From Acidobacteriota bacterium (GTDB lineage: Bacteria; Acidobacteriota; Terriglobia; Terriglobales; Acidobacteriaceae), in NCBI GenBank assembly GCA_021809235.1, contig JAKBAG010000195.1, forward strand, positions 1 to 5,576: DNA of 5,576 nucleotides, given 5' to 3'. The position numbers were made by a program, and so were the translations under genes. Under the pieces are notes generated by a model. That model saw nothing but the letters and a program-made list of their open reading frames with translations. It did no database searches and was not told the DNA's origin. Within the stretch, counting starts at the first letter, position 1. Every line of letters begins with the position of its first letter. Below, piece by piece: positions 4,759 to 5,576 of the stretch.

Positions 4759-5576
4759 GTGAGTGAATTGCATGCAGGGGTTGGATTGACCGAGAAAGTT
4801 CGCACGATCACGATTGCACACAGCCCCGATTCGGATGATGCCTTCATGTTCTATGGGCTGGCGACAAACAAAGTACGCGTACCGGGATATCGCTTTGAGC
4901 ACACGCTCTGCGATATTGAGACACTGAACCGGCGCGCAATGGATGAAGCATTCTTTGATGTGACAGCAGTCTCGTTCCATGCCTATCCCTATATTCAGGA
5001 TCGCTACGCAATTATGAGCTGCGGCGGCAGTGTGGGTGAAGGCTATGGACCGATGATTGTGGCCAGCCGGAAGATTGCGCTGGAGGATCTGAAGCGGGTG
5101 AAGGTGGCCATTCCGGGAACGCTGACCACGGCCTATCTGGCGCTGAAGATCTTCAACCCGGAGATCGAAACCGAGGTAGTTCCTTTTGACCAGATTATTC
5201 CGGAGATTCTGGCAGGCCGCTTTGATGCAGGGCTGATCATCCACGAAGGACAGCTGACCTATGCAAACAACGGCCTGTCGAAGATTGTGGATCTGGGTGT
5301 ATGGTGGCGCGAGCTGACCGGTCTGGTGCTTCCGCTGGGTGGCAACGCGATCCGTCGTGATCTGGGCCCGGACGTGATGCGAACCGTGACCCAGGCACTG
5401 CGCGACAGCATTCAGCACGGGCTGGACAACCGTGAACAGGGACTGGAATACGCAATGCAGTTTGCCCGCGACCTGGACACAAACCTGGCCAATCGCTTTG
5501 TGAGCATGTATGTGAACGAACGCACGCTGAGCTATGGCGAGGATGGACGCGTAGCCATTCGCAAGCTGCTGGATAC
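4759..5576 (+). CDS. mqnD: 1,4-dihydroxy-6-naphthoate synthase MqnD, C-terminus cut by window edge
   Basis: The reading frame is open to the window end; 272 residues are visible from the GTG, so only a short C-terminal tail should be missing (family about 270-300). MqnD converts cyclic dehypoxanthinyl futalosine to 1,4-dihydroxy-6-naphthoate in the futalosine route to menaquinone, in the cytoplasm. It has a periplasmic-binding-protein-like two-lobe fold. Landmarks are HSPDSDDAFMFYGLA (21-35), DIETLNRRA (52-60), SCGGSVGEGYGP (87-98), IPGTLTTAYLAL (118-129), AGLIIHEGQLTYANNGL (157-173) with His162 at the position of the proposed catalytic His in the Thermus enzyme, and VDLGVWWRELTGLVLPLGG (177-195). 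The first motif differs from the Thermus-type SPCPNDTFIF. Starts at 4750 (ATG) and 4705 (ATG) are also in frame but have poor ribosome-site spacing or none. A 161-base gap follows bioY; no other mqn gene is in view. Confidence 0.9.
   Translation, partial: MSELHAGVGLTEKVRTITIAHSPDSDDAFMFYGLATNKVRVPGYRFEHTLCDIETLNRRAMDEAFFDVTAVSFHAYPYIQDRYAIMSCGGSVGEGYGPMIVASRKIALEDLKRVKVAIPGTLTTAYLALKIFNPEIETEVVPFDQIIPEILAGRFDAGLIIHEGQLTYANNGLSKIVDLGVWWRELTGLVLPLGGNAIRRDLGPDVMRTVTQALRDSIQHGLDNREQGLEYAMQFARDLDTNLANRFVSMYVNERTLSYGEDGRVAIRKLLD

Noticed and set aside
4603..5418. Long minus-strand open frame of 271 codons
   Set aside because: It is antisense to mqnD, whose motifs are unmistakable. The frame encodes a Cys/His/Gln-rich peptide with no known fold.
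1..5576. Search for CRISPR repeats, tRNA or rRNA genes, insertion sequences, toxin-antitoxin pairs and phage genes
   Set aside because: I found no spaced repeats, cloverleaf-like segments, transposase motifs or terminal inverted repeats. The coding content is ordinary chromosomal genes.

Overview
The window looks like an ordinary chromosomal stretch of a moderately GC-rich, diderm, respiring bacterium. It holds a glycosyltransferase of the lipopolysaccharide-core type, a Tat-exported protein, a frataxin, a LacI-type repressor, a BioY biotin transporter and a futalosine-pathway menaquinone enzyme (MqnD). This mix, with the GC-biased third codon positions, resembles Acidobacteriota of the Terriglobia group. 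That placement is inferred from gene content only; there is no rRNA or other marker here.

The left third is on the minus strand. A cut-off gene for a small exported protein (positions 1-149) follows a Tat-exported DsrE-family protein (185-898) after a 35-base gap, so the two are probably co-transcribed. Upstream of them, in the same direction, is a four-helix membrane protein of unknown function (1149-1505). The gap 899-1148 holds a weak promoter candidate and an imperfect inverted repeat.

A divergent intergenic region (1506-1643) separates the membrane protein from the plus-strand genes. It contains a good minus-strand -10 box and a plus-strand extended -10 element so close to cyaY that the cyaY mRNA may be leaderless. 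The plus-strand genes are cyaY (1644-1970), a family-2 glycosyltransferase seven bases further on (1978-2748), a LacI-family regulator (2816-3889), bioY (4016-4597) and mqnD (4759 to the window end, missing only its C-terminus).

Functionally this is a set of housekeeping pieces: iron handling for Fe-S assembly, envelope glycan synthesis, biotin uptake and quinone synthesis. They share a direction but no obvious pathway. I saw no CRISPR array, tRNA, rRNA, insertion sequence, prophage or defence system, and no convincing undescribed system. The points most worth a second look are the exported DsrE protein with its secreted neighbour, the leaderless-looking start of cyaY, the unusual ribosome-binding arrangements of the glycosyltransferase and mqnD, and the structured lacI-bioY intergenic segment.
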